A stretch of 47,018 nt of DNA from an uncultured Verrucomicrobiota bacterium (GCA_913065005.1 CAJYAJ010000007.1:1-47018); one strand, 5' to 3'; positions 1-9,555 are shown, counted from the first letter of the stretch. Numbers and translations: made by a program. The notes: a model not told the origin generated them from the letters alone.

Positions 1-1
1 G

Positions 2-1885
2 ACGGATGTGAATCTTTGGAATGACGATCACTTCACAGATACGATGGTTTCGGGTGGGGTGTTGAATTTTAATAATCAGGATTTCAATCTAATCGATGGG
101 GCGGTGATGCGTCTTACGTCTGCAGATGCAGTGGTGAATTTTAAGGGTACAAATACGGCGGTGAAGTCGGGGGCACAACTTGATTTGGGTGCGGGAAGAA
201 CAACGGCAAATGCGCTGACGGTTGAGTCGGGTGGTTCGGTTCGTTCTACGGTTTATGGGAGCAATGGGATTGTTTCGGTGGGGTCATTAGAAGCCGATCA
301 GTTGACGTTGGATGTTGGGGCTTCATGGAGGCTTTATAATGATGGTACGTTTACTGACTATGAGAGTCTTCTGAATTCAAATGCGTTTTTGTTGGGTGTT
401 TCGACGAATGCTATTACACATGGTCTGACTTCGTCAGATGTGGAGCTGATCGGCGAGGGTATGGATGCGTATTGGTTATATAGCATTAATGATTTGGTGG
501 TTACCAATGAGGGCTCACTTTATAAGTTGTACGCTCGGTATGGTATGCAAAATTTGGGAGAGGCTCTGAACGCTGAGGGCGATTTTTTGACGTTGATGAA
601 TTTAATGCAGTCGGAGGTTGATACAAATGTAGATCTGCAAAATGCATTGATTAATTACGGTTCAGCTGATGCAGCTTCGAGTGCAATTACAGACGGGTTT
701 CTTCGCACGACAGAGATGGGTAGCACCTTAGTGGGAGCTCAGTCGGTTCTTGCTGATCAAATTGGGGTGCGAACACGGGAGCATTTACGGTCATTCCGGT
801 TGGCTGGTAAGACAGGGCCTTCTGGAGCTCGAGGGCCTGCTTCGTGGTGGGATCGGTCGATGAATCGATTACATGATGCGCTGCCGAGTTTTAATTTACG
901 TGATTCGATGCGTTTTGCGCAGGATCGTACATCAGAGCCTACTGTTTCTGATGAGCGACCTTCGGTTAAAAAACCATGGATTTCGGGTGTTCAGGGGGAT
1001 GCAATACCTTCGTTTACTTCGGAGATTGTGATTCCTTCGCATTATCAGACGTGGGGCCGTGCCTATGTGGCAGATTTGGATCAGGAATCTACGGATGGGT
1101 TTGCTGGATATGATGCCTCTGTTCGGGGGGGTGTTTTGGGTGTGGATCGTCGGTTTGATCATGCGGTTGTTGGTGTGGCTGGGGGAATGAGCAAAACAAT
1201 AGTAACGGGTGGCGATGGGCATAGTGGTGAAGCTGATTCGTTACAGAGTACGGTGTATGCGAGCTATTTCACAGATCGAGTTTATTTGAATGCTCATATT
1301 AGTTTTGCAAGTAGCGATGTTGAAACGGATGGAGTTAGCATGTTCGGTTATCGTTCTGAGTATGATGCGAATAGTCTGAGCTTTTTTGTTGGGGCGGGCA
1401 TTGGATATAAAGGGTTTAATGATGGGGTGATGATTACGCCGGAAGTGTCGCTCTTGTCATCTAAATATTCTCGGGATGGATATACGAGTTCTTCATCGAT
1501 GAGCCAAACACTTGGATTCGAAGATATGGTGTTTGATTCGTATGATCAGTGGTCATATCAGTCTGAGTTAGGGGTAGCGTTTTCGTCGATAAAATTGATT
1601 GAGAATACGCGACTGCAGATGGCGTTTCAGCCGGAGTTTCGGGTGCATTGGGTGCATGAGTTTGAGCCTAATCCGGACGGGGAGCGGTATGAGTTTGTGG
1701 GAAGCACTCAGGCGTTGCATGCTCAGCTGCAGTCGCGTGAAGAAAATTTGATTCGTTTGGGTGGGGGCGTTCGTTGCTGGAATTGGAATAGCCAAACGAC
1801 GGAGTTTGGGTTGAATTTGGATCATCTGAAGGGGGATGCGTATACGGAGTGGATGTTTAGTGGGCACTTTATCCATCGCTTCTAA
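2..1885 (+). CDS. Autotransporter (type V secretion), C-terminal part with beta-barrel; 5' end outside window
   Basis: The reading frame is open to the left edge, so this is the 3' part of a larger gene; the GTG at 8 is probably not the start. The first ~200 residues are a low-complexity, Gly/Ser/Thr/Asn-rich passenger stalk of the parallel beta-helix type. A linker follows (~residues 255-340). The last ~280 residues look like an autotransporter beta-domain: alternating hydrophobic strands starting near the WGRAYVADLD segment, many Gly/Tyr/Ser, and a final strand ending HFIHRF with the terminal Phe typical of BAM substrates. Known for the family: the barrel inserts in the outer membrane and carries the passenger to the surface. 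What the passenger binds cannot be told from this fragment. A terminator lies directly downstream. Confidence 0.85.
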   Translation, partial: TDVNLWNDDHFTDTMVSGGVLNFNNQDFNLIDGAVMRLTSADAVVNFKGTNTAVKSGAQLDLGAGRTTANALTVESGGSVRSTVYGSNGIVSVGSLEADQLTLDVGASWRLYNDGTFTDYESLLNSNAFLLGVSTNAITHGLTSSDVELIGEGMDAYWLYSINDLVVTNEGSLYKLYARYGMQNLGEALNAEGDFLTLMNLMQSEVDTNVDLQNALINYGSADAASSAITDGFLRTTEMGSTLVGAQSVLADQIGVRTREHLRSFRLAGKTGPSGARGPASWWDRSMNRLHDALPSFNLRDSMRFAQDRTSEPTVSDERPSVKKPWISGVQGDAIPSFTSEIVIPSHYQTWGRAYVADLDQESTDGFAGYDASVRGGVLGVDRRFDHAVVGVAGGMSKTIVTGGDGHSGEADSLQSTVYASYFTDRVYLNAHISFASSDVETDGVSMFGYRSEYDANSLSFFVGAGIGYKGFNDGVMITPEVSLLSSKYSRDGYTSSSSMSQTLGFEDMVFDSYDQWSYQSELGVAFSSIKLIENTRLQMAFQPEFRVHWVHEFEPNPDGERYEFVGSTQALHAQLQSREENLIRLGGGVRCWNWNSQTTEFGLNLDHLKGDAYTEWMFSGHFIHRF

Positions 1886-1911
1886 TTCGTTGGCTATCGG
1901 CTCGATGTTAA

Positions 1912-1935
1912 AACCCGCTTTTGGCGGGTTTTTTT
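1912..1935. terminator. Bidirectional Rho-independent terminator between convergent genes
   Basis: Perfect 7-bp stem AACCCGC / GCGGGTT (1912-1918 and 1924-1930), loop TTTTG, followed by a T run to 1935. On the minus strand the stem is followed by a TTTT-containing stretch too. It sits between the autotransporter stop (1885) and the stop of the convergent metallo-hydrolase (1934), so it can serve both. Confidence 0.85.
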
Positions 1936-2719
1936 ATTGGGAACGCCAGATGGCGGTGGGCTCTTTGGCTCGCGATACTTCGAGGGTGAGGTGGTCGAGT
2001 TGCTCGAGTCGGAGTTGAGAGCCAACGGTGTTTAGAGCGGTTTCGGGGGTATTGCAGTCGGAGCTCAAGTGGGCGAGTATGATGTGTTTGAGTTGATCGG
2101 TGGCTGATGCGCTGATTAATTGGGCGGCTTCAACATTAGATAGGTGGCCTTGTCGGCTACGAATCCGTTGTTTGAGTGACCAGGGGCGGGGGGCTTCTCG
2201 AAGTAGGTCTACGTCGTGGTTGGCTTCGATGACGAGGCAGGAGCAGCCTTTTAGTTTTTCGATTACGAGATGTGTGGACATGCCGATATCGGTGACAATA
2301 CCTATATGGGTGTTCGCATGGGAGATACGAAATCCGACGGGTTCGCTGGCATCATGGGGTATATGGAACGGCTCTAGTGTTAGATTTCCGATAGAGAATG
2401 GGGCGCCGGTTTGGAAGATGTGAAAGTTGATTTCGGTGCCTTTGGGGCCTCGTGTGAGGGTGTTGGCGGTGGGTGGGTTGGCATAGATGGGAATTTGATG
2501 GCGCTTTTGTAATACTCGAGCGCCGTTGGTGTGATCGGAGTGTTCGTGGGAGAGGCAGATGGCGTTGAGACTGGAAGGTGTGATGCCGATGCTTTCGAGT
2601 CGGAGTTCAATCTGTTTTGCGCTGAGTCCGGCGTCGATGAGCAAGCGGGTATTGGCGGTGGCGACATAGATGGCGTTTCCGGAGCTTCCGCTGGCGAGTA
2701 CACAGAGTTCAAGTTGCAT
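1934..2719 (-). CDS. MBL-fold metallo-hydrolase, WalJ/YycJ type
   Basis: A 261-residue metallo-beta-lactamase-fold protein. The zinc motif HxHxDH is visible as SHEHSDHTNG (about residues 58-67), with further likely ligands in the PHDASEP segment (about 120) and in ILAHLSSDCN near the C-terminus. The N-terminus LCVLASGSSGNAIYV is the typical first strand of the YycJ/WalJ subgroup, which are small single-domain exonuclease-like or regulatory hydrolases. The length fits the family. There is no WalK/WalR two-component pair beside it, so the name indicates only the subfamily. The substrate cannot be inferred. It is transcribed alone, divergently from rpoN. Confidence 0.8.
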   Translation of the reverse strand: MQLELCVLASGSSGNAIYVATANTRLLIDAGLSAKQIELRLESIGITPSSLNAICLSHEHSDHTNGARVLQKRHQIPIYANPPTANTLTRGPKGTEINFHIFQTGAPFSIGNLTLEPFHIPHDASEPVGFRISHANTHIGIVTDIGMSTHLVIEKLKGCSCLVIEANHDVDLLREAPRPWSLKQRIRSRQGHLSNVEAAQLISASATDQLKHIILAHLSSDCNTPETALNTVGSQLRLEQLDHLTLEVSRAKEPTAIWRSQ

Positions 2720-2843
2720 AGGTTTAGATTCTCTTTGAAAACCGGTATCATAGTTAAGTTAGGTGCCGGGTGAAATACAATTGTTCGATTGCCTGCTTAA
2801 TTGGAGGCTTGCGCTTTAATGCGGTCTGAGTACGCTAGGGTTC

Positions 2844-4232
2844 ATGGCAGAGATGGGTTTTATACAAGAGATGAAAATGCAGCAGGCGCTTTCGCCGCAG
2901 CTCTATCAATCGATGGAGATTCTGCAGATGTCTTTGATGGATTTGCAGCAGCTGGTGAAGCAGGAGCTCAGTTCTAACCCTACGCTGGAGGTGGTGCAGC
3001 CTGAGGCAGATGCGCAAATCGAGGTGGAGACGGGTACAGCGGATACAGAAAAGTTTGATGCGGAGATGGCGGCGCTTGGAGATGACTGGCAGGAAGGGTC
3101 TTCTACGGGTTCGATTGGAGATGCGGAAGAGAAGTATCAGTTTATGATGGATACGCTTTCGGAGGGGCCATCGCTTCAAGAGCAGTTGATGGAGCAGCTG
3201 ATTATGGTGGATCTGAATTCGCAGGAGCGGGCGATTGCGGAGCTGTTAATTGGCAATATTGATGATGAGGGCTATCTCCAGTTAGATTTGGAAGAGATGA
3301 TGGATCGGCCTGATTTTCCGGTAGATCTTTTTGAGCAGGTACGGGGTGTAGTGCAGTCGTTTGAGCCCGCTGGTATTGGGGCGAGGAATTTAAAAGAGTG
3401 TCTTTTATTACAGTTGGAGCGGTCGGGTGAACGGGAGAGTGAGGCGTATCAGCTGGTAGAACACCATTTGGATCGGCTTGGACGTAATAAATTGGAGGAG
3501 ATCGCTTCGTTTATGGGTCTTGCTATTGATCGCGTGAGTGAGCTCGCCGATCGGATTGGGCAGTTGGATCCAAAGCCGGGATTGAAATTGAGTCCGGATG
3601 AGGTGGAGGTGGTAATTCCTGAGATTTTTATCGAAAAGGTAGAGGGTGCATATCGAGTTCGGAGTAATCGAAAACCTTATCCTAAATTATTTTTGAATCA
3701 GCGCTATTTGGAATTATTGAAGGCAAAAAGTACGCCAGCAGAGACGAAGGCATACATTCGTGAGAAGTTGGCGAAGTCGAGGTTGATGATTCAGAGTATT
3801 GATCAGCGGTTGAGTATGATTGAGCGTATTGCAGGTGAATTAGTTACTCTCCAGCATGATTATTTTGAGCGGGGTGTAACGGGATTGAAGCCGTTGAACA
3901 TGAAGAGGATTGCGGAGATATTAGAGGTACATGAAACAACAGTAAGCCGGGCGGTGGCAGGCAAATATATGCAAACACCAAGGGGTTTGTTGTCTATGAA
4001 GTATTTCTTTAAGCCGGGTGTGCGGACGGTTTCGGGTGAGTTGGTTTCAAATGAACATGCCAAGGCGGTGTTGGTGGAACTGATTGCCAATGAAGATAAA
4101 AAGAAGCCGTATTCGGATGCTAAATTGGTGGCGTTGTTGAGTGAACAGAATATTTCAATTTCGCGGCGGACGATTGCAAAGTATCGAGAGCAGTTAAAGA
4201 TTCTCTCTTCTCATTTGAGAAGAGAGCGATAG
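2844..4232 (+). CDS. rpoN: RNA polymerase sigma-54 factor
   Basis: 462 residues, the normal sigma-54 length. Region I is Gln/Leu-rich (MKMQQALSPQLYQSMEILQM, about residues 10-29), followed by an acidic region II (~50-90), the core-binding domain (~100-240), a helix-turn-helix with TTVSRAVAGKYMQTPRG (~355-372), and the RpoN box near the C-terminus as SRRTIAKYREQL, close to the canonical ARRTVAKYRE. It directs core polymerase to -24/-12 promoters and needs AAA+ enhancer-binding activators, none of which are encoded in this window. The start at 2844 is preceded by a weak AGGG. It stands alone between a divergent hydrolase and the convergent yidC. Confidence 0.97.
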   Translation: MAEMGFIQEMKMQQALSPQLYQSMEILQMSLMDLQQLVKQELSSNPTLEVVQPEADAQIEVETGTADTEKFDAEMAALGDDWQEGSSTGSIGDAEEKYQFMMDTLSEGPSLQEQLMEQLIMVDLNSQERAIAELLIGNIDDEGYLQLDLEEMMDRPDFPVDLFEQVRGVVQSFEPAGIGARNLKECLLLQLERSGERESEAYQLVEHHLDRLGRNKLEEIASFMGLAIDRVSELADRIGQLDPKPGLKLSPDEVEVVIPEIFIEKVEGAYRVRSNRKPYPKLFLNQRYLELLKAKSTPAETKAYIREKLAKSRLMIQSIDQRLSMIERIAGELVTLQHDYFERGVTGLKPLNMKRIAEILEVHETTVSRAVAGKYMQTPRGLLSMKYFFKPGVRTVSGELVSNEHAKAVLVELIANEDKKKPYSDAKLVALLSEQNISISRRTIAKYREQLKILSSHLRRER

Positions 4233-4242
4233 ATCGATTGGA

Positions 4243-5994
4243 TTATGCTTTTTTCTGACGTATGTTGCGCATACCGATTTGCGCAATCATAAGCAGGTTG
4301 CTCACGGTCCAGTATAAAACAAGTCCGGATGGCATGGTGTAAAAGAAGAACAGCATCATGATTGGCATCATGAACATCATAATTCTTTGCTGTTGCTGTT
4401 GTTCGGGCGTCATGGCGGTTCCGGGGGATGATAATTTTTGCTGCCAGATCATCGATAACGACATGACGATTGGAAGAATGTTCAATGCGCCAACCAGGGG
4501 AATGCTTCCGGCAAATAAGTTTTCTGCGGTGCTGAGGTCTTTGATCCATAAGAAGCTGGAGAAGCGTAGTTCAATGGCATTCCGAAGTACGGTGAATAGC
4601 GCAAAGAAAACCGGAATTTGAATAAACATGGGTAGACATCCGCCCATGGGGTTAACGCGTCTTTCTTTATACAGTTTCATGGTCTCTTGTTGCATGCGCT
4701 GTGGATCTTTTTTGTATTTTTCCTGAAGGGCTTTGAGTTCGGGTTGAACTTCTTGCATGCGCTTCATGCTTTCGGTGCTCTTGTGGGTAAGTGGCCAGAA
4801 GAGAATTCGAATCAATAACGTGAGGATAATGATGGCAATACCATATCCGCCTGGTAGGTACTGATTAAAGAGGTTCATGGAGTAAAGAAGTGCTTTCCGA
4901 GAGGGTTCCATGAGGATGTTGGTGAAGCTCCAGAATCCAATCGTTTCGAATTCCATTACTTTTTCCATGCTGTTGCCTGCTTGCTTGAGCAGGTCGTATT
5001 GTTTGGGGCCAATGTAGAAGGTGTAGGGGAGCTGAACGGTATTGTTCTGTTCGATGGCGGTGGATGTGAAGTTGAGGGTTGCGGCTACGGAGGTGGGCAG
5101 AATTCCTTTTTCTGAAAGATCTCGATCCGCGAGAACAGCCATGGTTGCGATAGGTTCGTGGGGACGGAGAATGTGTGTGAAGAATTTATTTTTTGCAGAT
5201 ACCCAGTCTGCAATTTCAAGGCGCATATCTTCGGGAACAGTATCTAATGCAGCGGGGTTACCGCTTTTCTTAAAGAGTTTGTTTAGCTTGCGGCCCCAGT
5301 AATTAACGCCGCCTGCAGGGGTATAGGAGTCAACACCCAAAATATGGAGCCCTTGCATGCTGTCGGTTCCGATGGGGTTGGAGATGTAACCTGTATGAAT
5401 GCGGCGTGCGGGGAGTAAAAGGGCTTGCTTGGATTGATTGATAAAGCGGTCGGTAAATTCAATCTTATAGTTATCTAGTAGGGTGAGTGTTCGTTGAAAA
5501 TAAATCCCGGAGGGAAGTGTTTTTGAGAGAGTGGCTTTGTTTCTGCTAACTCGATCGAGTTGGAATGTATCGGTTTTTTCAAGTCCGCTGATCCCTAGAT
5601 AGCTTAGGGCGGGTTGTTTGCGATAGGTGAATTGAACGGGTTTGCTCTCGTCACTGTTCTCATCTGCGTATTCAAACAGGGTTGCTTTTATGATACCTCC
5701 ACCATGGGAGCTTAGAACAATTTCAAGTTGCTCATTTTTTAGGGTAAGTGTTTTTTCGGGGGCCAGTGCGGTTGTTTTGGAGCTATTTTCGATGGAAAGG
5801 GGGACGGGTGCTGCGCTGATGGCGGGGGTTGTAGAGGAGGCGCCAATGGGTGCTTCGGATGCGGGGGCTATTTCTGTTGAGGGTAGCGGGGTTGGTGTGG
5901 CATAGCGTGGGGCTACAAAGGTGCGATCAATAAACATCCACGCGGGAATGAGTAGGGCTAGCAAAATAACAATAGTTAAATCTTTTTTATTCAT
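4243..5994 (-). CDS. yidC: Membrane protein insertase YidC
   Basis: 583 residues, the long Gram-negative YidC form. There is an N-terminal transmembrane anchor (about residues 7-26), a Pro/Ser/Ala-rich linker, a large periplasmic beta-sandwich domain (~70-360), and a C-terminal group of transmembrane helices beginning near [20 protein letters not shown]. The conserved insertase segment includes [19 protein letters not shown] and the [20 protein letters not shown] motif with the substrate groove helix. YidC inserts membrane proteins alone or with SecYEG. Its start overlaps the yidD stop by four bases (ATGA), so the two are translationally coupled in the rpmH-rnpA-yidD-yidC operon. Confidence 0.97.
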   Translation of the reverse strand: MNKKDLTIVILLALLIPAWMFIDRTFVAPRYATPTPLPSTEIAPASEAPIGASSTTPAISAAPVPLSIENSSKTTALAPEKTLTLKNEQLEIVLSSHGGGIIKATLFEYADENSDESKPVQFTYRKQPALSYLGISGLEKTDTFQLDRVSRNKATLSKTLPSGIYFQRTLTLLDNYKIEFTDRFINQSKQALLLPARRIHTGYISNPIGTDSMQGLHILGVDSYTPAGGVNYWGRKLNKLFKKSGNPAALDTVPEDMRLEIADWVSAKNKFFTHILRPHEPIATMAVLADRDLSEKGILPTSVAATLNFTSTAIEQNNTVQLPYTFYIGPKQYDLLKQAGNSMEKVMEFETIGFWSFTNILMEPSRKALLYSMNLFNQYLPGGYGIAIIILTLLIRILFWPLTHKSTESMKRMQEVQPELKALQEKYKKDPQRMQQETMKLYKERRVNPMGGCLPMFIQIPVFFALFTVLRNAIELRFSSFLWIKDLSTAENLFAGSIPLVGALNILPIVMSLSMIWQQKLSSPGTAMTPEQQQQQRIMMFMMPIMMLFFFYTMPSGLVLYWTVSNLLMIAQIGMRNIRQKKA

Positions 5995-6233
5995 GAGTTC
6001 TCTTTATTTTTTAGTTTTTTTGGTGGAGGCACTGGATCCCAGCCGCCCAAATGAAAGGGGTGGCAGGTTCCTATGCGTTTAATTCCGTACCAAAGACCGC
6101 GTACGATACCATGTTGTTGAAGGGCTTCAATGCAATAGTTTGAGCAGCTGGGGTGGAATCGACACCGGTTTCCAAGCAGGGGGCTGAGGGTGATTTGATA
6201 GAGGCGGATAAATAGAATAAGAATCTTATGCAT
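5991..6233 (-). CDS. yidD: Membrane protein insertion efficiency factor YidD
   Basis: An 80-residue protein with the DUF37/YidD pattern: an amphipathic N-terminal helix ([16 protein letters not shown]), then [15 protein letters not shown] with three cysteines, and a C-terminal GGWDPVPP tail. YidD assists insertion of membrane proteins at the inner membrane and is normally encoded between rnpA and yidC, as here. It overlaps rnpA by eight bases on its 5' side and yidC by four on its 3' side. Confidence 0.95.
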   Translation of the reverse strand: MHKILILFIRLYQITLSPLLGNRCRFHPSCSNYCIEALQQHGIVRGLWYGIKRIGTCHPFHLGGWDPVPPPKKLKNKENS

Positions 6234-6696
6234 TAGGTGCCTCTGGGGGAGTGATTGGTGCGGGTTTTTTTTTCGGGTGCTTTTCGAGCAGTTCAGCCTG
6301 TGTTAAGAGCGAATGCATTTCGTTTTTAATTTCGTTCCATGTGGCTTGAAGCAGCGATCGTCGTGCAACAAAGATGAGGTCGACATGGCCGTTGAGGTGC
6401 GGTCGAATTTGACGATAGGCTTCACGCAGGTGCCGTCGGGCTCGATTTCGTTTATTGGCGCGAAGGTGGACTTTCTTGCTTGAGATGAGACCGAGTCGGA
6501 GTGATGCATCGGGCGAATGACGTAGCCAGAGAATCATATACTTACCAACCCATTTTTTTCGTTGTGCAAATGTTTCGCTGAAGGCGGAGGATTGGGTGAG
6601 GCGTTGCGATCGTTTGAGGGTATGATTAAGCCCGCTGGCAGGCGGGCTTGAGTCGATTGAAACTTCCGACGACTCCCTTTGACGGGGTTTCGGCAT
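6226..6696 (-). CDS. rnpA: Ribonuclease P protein component
   Basis: The core fold is clear: [20 protein letters not shown], then the [28 protein letters not shown] block containing the RNR signature that contacts the RNA subunit. It binds RNase P RNA and supports 5' maturation of tRNAs. At 156 residues it is longer than the usual ~110-125: there are ~26 non-canonical residues before LKRSQRL and a Pro/Lys-rich tail of ~20. No ATG, GTG or TTG lies between residue 1 and the canonical start, so the extension seems real. The extension codes for a perfect hairpin (6628-6649). It begins nine bases after the rpmH stop. Confidence 0.95.
   Translation of the reverse strand: MPKPRQRESSEVSIDSSPPASGLNHTLKRSQRLTQSSAFSETFAQRKKWVGKYMILWLRHSPDASLRLGLISSKKVHLRANKRNRARRHLREAYRQIRPHLNGHVDLIFVARRSLLQATWNEIKNEMHSLLTQAELLEKHPKKKPAPITPPEAPNA
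6628..6649 (-). promoter_or_regulatory. Strong hairpin inside the 5' coding part of rnpA
   Basis: Perfect 8-bp inverted repeat AAGCCCGC / GCGGGCTT (6628-6635 and 6642-6649) around a 6-base loop, within the unusual N-terminal extension of rnpA. On the transcribed strand it is followed by AATCAT and not a T run, so it is not a classical terminator. It could slow ribosomes, stabilise the upstream rpmH message or act as a processing site and so set the L34:RnpA ratio. The function is inferred; the palindrome is directly seen. Confidence 0.5.
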
Positions 6697-6704
6697 AGAA
6701 TCAA

Positions 6705-6842
6705 TTATACAGCGGTTAAGCGCTTGCGCCCTTTTTGGCGTCTACGTTTTAAAATGGCACGTCCATCTGCTGTGGACATCCGTTTGCGGAATCCACATTT
6801 GCGAGCACGTTTTATCTTCGATGGGTTATATGTTCGTTTCAT
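6705..6842 (-). CDS. rpmH: 50S ribosomal protein L34
   Basis: A 45-residue basic protein beginning [18 protein letters not shown] and continuing [20 protein letters not shown], the universal L34 pattern. A GAGGA ribosome site lies about ten bases upstream. It is the first gene of the rpmH-rnpA-yidD-yidC operon. In many bacteria dnaA and oriC lie just upstream of rpmH; here the upstream neighbour is the divergent rph gene and no DnaA-box cluster was seen. Confidence 0.97.
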   Translation of the reverse strand: MKRTYNPSKIKRARKCGFRKRMSTADGRAILKRRRQKGRKRLTAV

Positions 6843-6875
6843 TGCATTAAATCCTCGTGTTCCGAAAAGCGGTGT

Positions 6876-6903
6876 AATCTAGCATGATCGGGGGGGATGT
6901 CAA
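6876..6903 (-). promoter_or_regulatory. Sigma-70 promoter of rpmH operon
   Basis: On the minus strand a perfect -35 TTGACA (6903-6898) is followed after 16 bases by a -10 TAGATT (6881-6876), about 34 bases before the rpmH start. The spacer holds a run of seven C. The match and position make it the likely main promoter of rpmH-rnpA-yidD-yidC. Confidence 0.65.
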
Positions 6904-6986
6904 TGGGTTTTAGTTCGGTTTCGTGTGGCATGTGGTGGTGAGGATTGACCGTTGCAATCAGACCATTTTTTGGTCAAGCTTTAGGG

Positions 6987-7769
6987 ATGGGCAAAAAAAA
7001 TATAAATTTAAGTGGGGGAATTGATGTGGCAGCTGCGTTGAATCAGGAAAATCAGCGAATTGATGGACGGAAGGCGGATGAGTTGAGATCGGTGAAGGTG
7101 ACGCCTGATTTTATTACTTCGGCAAAAGGGTCGGTCTTAATTGAGATGGGCCAGACGCGTGTGATTTGTACAGCGAGTGTGGATGAATCGGTGCCGGGTT
7201 GGATGCGGTATCAGAATGTGCCGGGTGGTTGGCTGACTGCGGAGTATAGCATGCTTCCGGGTGCCACTCAGGATCGGACGCAGCGGGAATCATCGAAAGG
7301 CAAAGTTGGGGGGCGTACGATGGAGATTCAGCGTTTGATTGGTCGATCGTTACGGGCGGTTGTGGATTTGCAGAAGCTTGGTCGACGGCAGATCTATCTT
7401 GATTGTGATGTAATTCAGGCGGATGGCGGAACACGGACGGCATCGATTACAGGTGCATTCATTGCGCTTAAGTTGGCCGTTGCGCGGTTGATGAAGGAAG
7501 GGCTATTGAAGGAGAGCCCCCTCAAAGAAGAGTTGGCGGCGATCAGTGTAGGAATTCATCAAGGGGTGCCTGTTTTAGATTTATGTTATTTGGAAGATGC
7601 GGCGGCAGAAGTGGATGCTAATTTTGTTATGACGTCTTCGGGGCGTATTATCGAGGTTCAGGGAACGGCTGAGGAGGAGCCGTTCACTAAAGATGAACTG
7701 ATGCAGATGCTTGCCTTAGCTGAGAAGGGAATCGGCGAACTTCTTGAGGTACAAGAAGGGGTTTGTTAA
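6987..7769 (+). CDS. rph: Ribonuclease PH
   Basis: The body is a standard RNase [16 protein letters not shown] near the N-terminus, [42 protein letters not shown], and [20 protein letters not shown]. The Arg and Asp residues of the phosphate and catalytic sites ([28 protein letters not shown]) are present. It trims tRNA 3' ends phosphorolytically. The frame is open back to a TTG at 6945; I chose the ATG at 6987 because TTG is rarer and has poor Shine-Dalgarno spacing, but ~25 residues still precede the usual family start. Start uncertain. It is divergent from rpmH. Confidence 0.93.
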   Translation: MGKKNINLSGGIDVAAALNQENQRIDGRKADELRSVKVTPDFITSAKGSVLIEMGQTRVICTASVDESVPGWMRYQNVPGGWLTAEYSMLPGATQDRTQRESSKGKVGGRTMEIQRLIGRSLRAVVDLQKLGRRQIYLDCDVIQADGGTRTASITGAFIALKLAVARLMKEGLLKESPLKEELAAISVGIHQGVPVLDLCYLEDAAAEVDANFVMTSSGRIIEVQGTAEEEPFTKDELMQMLALAEKGIGELLEVQEGVC

Positions 7770-7820
7770 CTTTTTCATCACGCTCTCTTTACAGATATAT
7801 GAAGGTGAAGGAGCGTTAGA

Positions 7821-8276
7821 TTGAAAATAAAAAATGTATTACGCAGTGATCCGTTTTTAAGTACGTTTATTTTGCGGATTGGCCTCGGGTTAGTTCTTTT
7901 TCCACATGGGGCGCAAAAAATGTTGGGCTGGTTTGGCGGGCAAGGCTTGCATGGCAGCATGACGTATTTCACAGAGCAGATGGGAATTCCTGTATGGATT
8001 GCGTTCTTGGTAATATTGATTGAGTATGCGGGTTCGTTATTGTTGATATTGGGTTTTGCTACTCGTCTGGTGGCGTTGGGTTTGGGTGTGGTTATAGGGG
8101 TTGCTGGGTGGATGGTGCATCGTTCTCATGGGTTCTTCATGAATTGGTTTGGGGAGCAGGCGGGCGAAGGTTATGAATATCATATTTTAGTGGTCATGAT
8201 CGCAATCGCATTAGTTATTCGTGGTGGTGGGTTATTTTCGCTAGATCGCTTGTTGAGCCGACGTTCTTTTACTTGA
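7821..8276 (+). CDS. DoxX family membrane protein
   Basis: 151 residues with four hydrophobic segments: ILRIGLGLVLFPHGAQKMLGWFGG (the DoxX signature near residues 17-40), IAFLVILIEYAGSLLLILGF, LVALGLGVVIGVAGWMVH, and ILVVMIAIALVIRGGG. DoxX-family proteins are small inner-membrane proteins linked to quinone/redox or thiol stress functions; the specific role is unknown. Translation most likely begins at the TTG at 7821, since AAGGAG lies seven bases upstream and no ATG fits. It lies 51 bases after rph on the same strand and may be cotranscribed with it. Confidence 0.85.
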   Translation: MKIKNVLRSDPFLSTFILRIGLGLVLFPHGAQKMLGWFGGQGLHGSMTYFTEQMGIPVWIAFLVILIEYAGSLLLILGFATRLVALGLGVVIGVAGWMVHRSHGFFMNWFGEQAGEGYEYHILVVMIAIALVIRGGGLFSLDRLLSRRSFT

Positions 8277-8292
8277 GAAGATGTGTGTTTGA

Positions 8293-9555
8293 TTACATAT
8301 TTTCAATTAAAGCTTCGGTGAAGGCGGAGCAGCTGAGTGGAGTTGCATCGTTCATTAACATGGCAAAGTCGGCGGTTACGGTACGGTTTTGCAGCGTGGT
8401 ATTGATGGCTTGGAGGAGTTGATCAGCGGCTTCGGTCCATCCTAAGTAGCGGAGTAGCATTTCTCCCGATAGAATGAGTGAGCAGGGGTTGACGATATCT
8501 TTTCCTGCGATGTCGGGTGCGGTTCCATGTGTGGCTTCAAAGATGGCTTTTCCGTCGCGATAGTTAATGTTGGCTCCAGGTGAAATGCCGATTCCTCCTA
8601 CACAGGCGGCGAGAGCGTCTGAGACATAATCTCCGTTGAGGTTGAGGGTTGCGATGACATCATATTCTTGGGGCTTGAGTAAAATGTTTTGGAGAAAAGC
8701 ATCGCAGATACACTCTTTGAGTTCGATTTCTCTTCCCGTATTTGGGTTGGTGAAGGTGTATTTTTTTTCGGTGCCGTGATAGACGGCGCCAAATTCACTT
8801 TCGGCGAGTTCAATGCCCCATTTGCGAAATGCGCCTTCGGTAAATTTCATGATATTGCCTTTGTGGACGAGGGTCACGGAGCGGCGATCATTGCGGATTG
8901 CATATTCTATTGCGGCACGAATGAGTCGTTGTGATCCTTTGCGTGATACGGGTTTAACGCCAATACCGCATTCGTCTGTGTAGCGGATACGGTCTACTTT
9001 CATTTCGTTTTGGAGATAATCGATGATTTTTTTTGCACCAGTAGAGTTGGCTTCCCATTCGATGCCGGCATAGATGTCTTCTGAGTTTTCTCTGAAGACG
9101 ACCATGTCGACTTTTTCGGGCGTATGAACGGGTGAGGGGACGCCTTTAAACCACGTTACGGGTCGTTGGCATACATAGAGGTCTAATTCTTGGCGGAGGG
9201 TGACGTTGAGGGATCGGCGTCCTTGCCCGATGGGTGTGGTGAGGGGTCCTTTGATGGCGATTCGGTAGTGGTTAATGGCGTCGAGAGTTTCTTGTGGAAG
9301 CCAGGTGTCTTCGCCGTAGATGCGGGTTGCTTTTTCTCCGGCATAAATTTCCATCCAGTGGATTTGACGCTCACCTTGATAAGTTTTTTGAACGACGTGA
9401 TCAAGGGTGCGTAGCATCGAGGCGGTAATTTCAGCACCGACACCATCGCCTTCAATAAAGGGAATGATGGGTTGATTCGAAATATCGAGTTTTCCGTATT
9501 CAAGGGTTTGAATAGGGGTTCCTTCGGTGGGGTGTTGAATGTGAGATGCGCTCAT
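8293..9555 (-). CDS. icd: Isocitrate dehydrogenase, E. coli-type fold, predicted NAD-dependent
   Basis: 420 residues, matching E. coli Icd (416) throughout: substrate loop [17 protein letters not shown] with Ser115 equivalent to the phosphorylated Ser113, the [14 protein letters not shown] block, the Lys of [15 protein letters not shown], and the C-terminal [16 protein letters not shown]. It converts isocitrate to 2-oxoglutarate in the TCA cycle. The cofactor site differs from the NADP enzymes: where E. coli has Lys344-Tyr345, this has Asp348-Ile349 (TAPDIAGKD), and Tyr391/Arg395 are Ala395/Met399 ([10 protein letters not shown]). Asp-Ile is the known NAD-type signature. It is monocistronic and convergent with the DoxX gene. 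Confidence 0.96.
   Translation of the reverse strand: MSASHIQHPTEGTPIQTLEYGKLDISNQPIIPFIEGDGVGAEITASMLRTLDHVVQKTYQGERQIHWMEIYAGEKATRIYGEDTWLPQETLDAINHYRIAIKGPLTTPIGQGRRSLNVTLRQELDLYVCQRPVTWFKGVPSPVHTPEKVDMVVFRENSEDIYAGIEWEANSTGAKKIIDYLQNEMKVDRIRYTDECGIGVKPVSRKGSQRLIRAAIEYAIRNDRRSVTLVHKGNIMKFTEGAFRKWGIELAESEFGAVYHGTEKKYTFTNPNTGREIELKECICDAFLQNILLKPQEYDVIATLNLNGDYVSDALAACVGGIGISPGANINYRDGKAIFEATHGTAPDIAGKDIVNPCSLILSGEMLLRYLGWTEAADQLLQAINTTLQNRTVTADFAMLMNDATPLSCSAFTEALIENM

Noticed and set aside
932-1222. Minus-strand frame under the autotransporter barrel (and the many similar opposite-strand frames in the window)
   Set aside because: They lie wholly within genes with recognised domains, show no family pattern and have compositions expected of shadow frames.
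6705-6945. Origin of replication next to rpmH
   Set aside because: dnaA is absent and only one imperfect DnaA-box-like string (inside rpmH coding DNA) was seen, with no AT-rich unwinding region or box cluster.
6945-6986. TTG start of rph at 6945
   Set aside because: It has a poorly spaced ribosome site and adds residues not found in RNase PH; ATG 6987 was preferred, though neither is certain.
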